DNA from: Streptosporangiaceae bacterium
GTDB lineage: Bacteria > Actinomycetota > Actinomycetes > Streptosporangiales > Streptosporangiaceae
Reading direction: 5' to 3'
Length of the DNA stretch: 7,529 nucleotides
Assembly: GCA_030043395.1 (NCBI GenBank)
Contig: JASHXW010000466.1
Span: forward strand, 1 to 7,529
Shown here: one piece after another, positions 6,462 to 7,529 of the stretch
How the letters are laid out: the number at the start of each line of letters is the position of its first letter
How positions within the stretch are numbered: position 1 is the first letter of the stretch
Notes under the pieces: model-generated
Told to the model about the DNA's origin: nothing
The model's database searches: none
Seen by the model: the letters and a program-made list of their open reading frames with translations, nothing else
Program-made: the position numbers and the translations under genes

Positions 6462-7529
6462 GTGCCAGACGAACCTGAGATATTGCAGCAAGGCCTTGAT
6501 CAGCTGCGCACGATCCTCGGTGACGGCTGGGACGTCAGCCCAGTAAACAGGGCGGTACGCCAAGGTCAGCGTGTCCCGGATCACGGACCACCCGGCGAGC
6601 AGCTCATCACGATTCAGGCGGCCAGCATCTCTTCGAGCCCGGTCCTCGTCGAGGCGAGGCGAGAACTCACCCCGCTCCAAGCGCGCAACGAGTTCAGGGC
6701 ACAGGTTGCGCTCATGCACAGCCTGACAGGCAATTCGGCTGTGCTCGTGATGGTGCCGTGGTTGAGTCCCCGGACCCGGAGCGCACTCGACGAGCTTGGT
6801 TATGGCTATCTGGACTTGACTGGAAACGCATCATTGCGGTTGCCGGGAATCGTCATTCATACCCAAGGTGCTCAGCAGGACCCCACAGGTGGGGCTCGCC
6901 CGACTTCGCAGAAATTGCGCGGGCGCCGGGCCGGGCAGCTCATCCGGGTTCTGGCTGATGCTGCTCCGCCTTATCGTGCGACGGAGCTTGCAGTTGCATC
7001 GGGAGTGAGCCTGTCCTATGTCTCGCGGCTTCTCGATGCCCTGGAGGAAGAGGCGCTGATCAGCCGTGATGGGCGAGTCATCATCGACGTCGACTGGCAG
7101 GAAATGCTGCGTCTGCGCGCAGCAGAATATGCCCTGCTCAAGGCCAACTCATACGCATCAATGATCTCAGCGCAGGGAACGCAGGCGGTTCTTGATCGCT
7201 TGCGAGATAGCCGGTCGAACTTGCGGAGTATCGGCCGCTTGGCTGTTACGGGAACATTTGCAGCGCGCGAACTGGCTCCCGCCGTCGCGGTTGGTGGACA
7301 ACTGATGCTCTACGTTCCGGCTGACGTGCGCGACGCCAGTGAACTGGATCGCATCGCCGCTGTCCTTGGTCTCTTGCGGAGCGACACTGGGGCGGACGTC
7401 CTTCTGCTGCGCGCGATGAGTGGCGGCGTCTTCGAACGCATGCGGATCGTGAAGGGCATACCGCAAGTGGCGTTCAGCCAACTTGCCATCGACTGTCTCG
7501 GTGGAACGGGGCGCATGCCTGCCGAAGGG
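6462..7529 (+). CDS. AbiEi-like winged-helix regulator / putative type IV antitoxin (3' end beyond window)
   Basis: The frame is open from GTG 6462 to the last base, giving 356 residues with no stop. Residues 60-137 contain VLVEARRELT, a hydrophobic VLVMVPWLSP strand and ELGYGYLDLTGNASLRLPGI. The pattern resembles the segment before the helix-turn-helix in AbiEi-type antitoxins. A winged helix follows at about 155-210: helices around RRAGQLIRVL and ELAVASGVSLSYVSRLLDAL, then a wing at SRDGRVIID. The C-terminal part (215-356) includes FSQLAIDCLGGTGRMPAEG, which recalls the Q-L-x-x-D segment of the same families. AbiEi proteins repress their own operon and counteract an AbiEii nucleotidyltransferase toxin encoded next; that position is outside the window. 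The gene is visibly less GC-biased than the operon (9 of the first 20 codons after the start end in A or T), suggesting transfer. A plain transcriptional regulator with no toxin is the alternative. Confidence 0.7.
   Translation, partial: MPDEPEILQQGLDQLRTILGDGWDVSPVNRAVRQGQRVPDHGPPGEQLITIQAASISSSPVLVEARRELTPLQARNEFRAQVALMHSLTGNSAVLVMVPWLSPRTRSALDELGYGYLDLTGNASLRLPGIVIHTQGAQQDPTGGARPTSQKLRGRRAGQLIRVLADAAPPYRATELAVASGVSLSYVSRLLDALEEEALISRDGRVIIDVDWQEMLRLRAAEYALLKANSYASMISAQGTQAVLDRLRDSRSNLRSIGRLAVTGTFAARELAPAVAVGGQLMLYVPADVRDASELDRIAAVLGLLRSDTGADVLLLRAMSGGVFERMRIVKGIPQVAFSQLAIDCLGGTGRMPAEG

Noticed and set aside
6393..6719. 108-codon minus-strand open frame opposite the AbiEi-like gene start
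   Set aside because: The plus-strand frame is longer, reaches the window end without a stop, and carries a winged-helix motif; the minus frame would also cover the operator and promoter.
7167..7481. 104-codon minus-strand open frame near the window end
   Set aside because: Antisense to the C-terminal part of the AbiEi-like gene, with no recognisable domain.

Overview
The window looks like chromosomal DNA from a high-GC actinobacterium. Codon third positions are almost all G or C in the first 6.2 kb. Genes overlap by ATGA or GTGA, GTG and TTG starts occur, and two starts appear leaderless with TANNNT -10 boxes. The gene families (an actinobacterial CPBP variant and a MoxR/DUF58/DUF4129 cluster) fit the same group. 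The genus cannot be fixed from the sequence alone.

Layout. (1) 1-387, plus strand: the C-terminal end of a gamma-glutamyltransferase-family protein. It is followed after 11 nt by a CPBP-family membrane protein (399-1370). (2) 1366-1472: a compact repeat block between convergent genes. It holds five copies of a 13-bp motif, three direct and two inverted, around a perfect 18-bp hairpin. (3) 6160 down to 1499, minus strand: a tightly packed five-gene operon. In transcription order it encodes a DUF4129 membrane protein, a two-TM protein of unknown family, a MoxR AAA+ ATPase, a DUF58 (vWA-like) protein and a polytopic membrane protein. Three junctions are 4-bp stop/start overlaps and the fourth is a 9-nt gap. 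(4) 6161-6461: a divergent intergenic region with two smaller hairpins, a 65-bp dyad centred on 6394, and likely leaderless promoters firing in both directions. (5) 6462 to the window end, plus strand: an open reading frame with no stop inside the window. Its winged-helix region and preceding Tyr-Leu-Asp...Gly-Asn motif resemble AbiEi-type transcriptional regulators/antitoxins of type IV toxin-antitoxin systems.

How the genes may work together. MoxR ATPases and DUF58 proteins are a recurrent chaperone-like pair, and DUF4129 and small membrane proteins commonly accompany them, which suggests an envelope-located assembly or stress complex. The most interesting part is the right end: a lower-GC AbiEi-like gene behind a large symmetric operator-like dyad that sits against its -35 box. 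This arrangement predicts autoregulation and a nucleotidyltransferase (AbiEii-like) toxin gene just outside the window.
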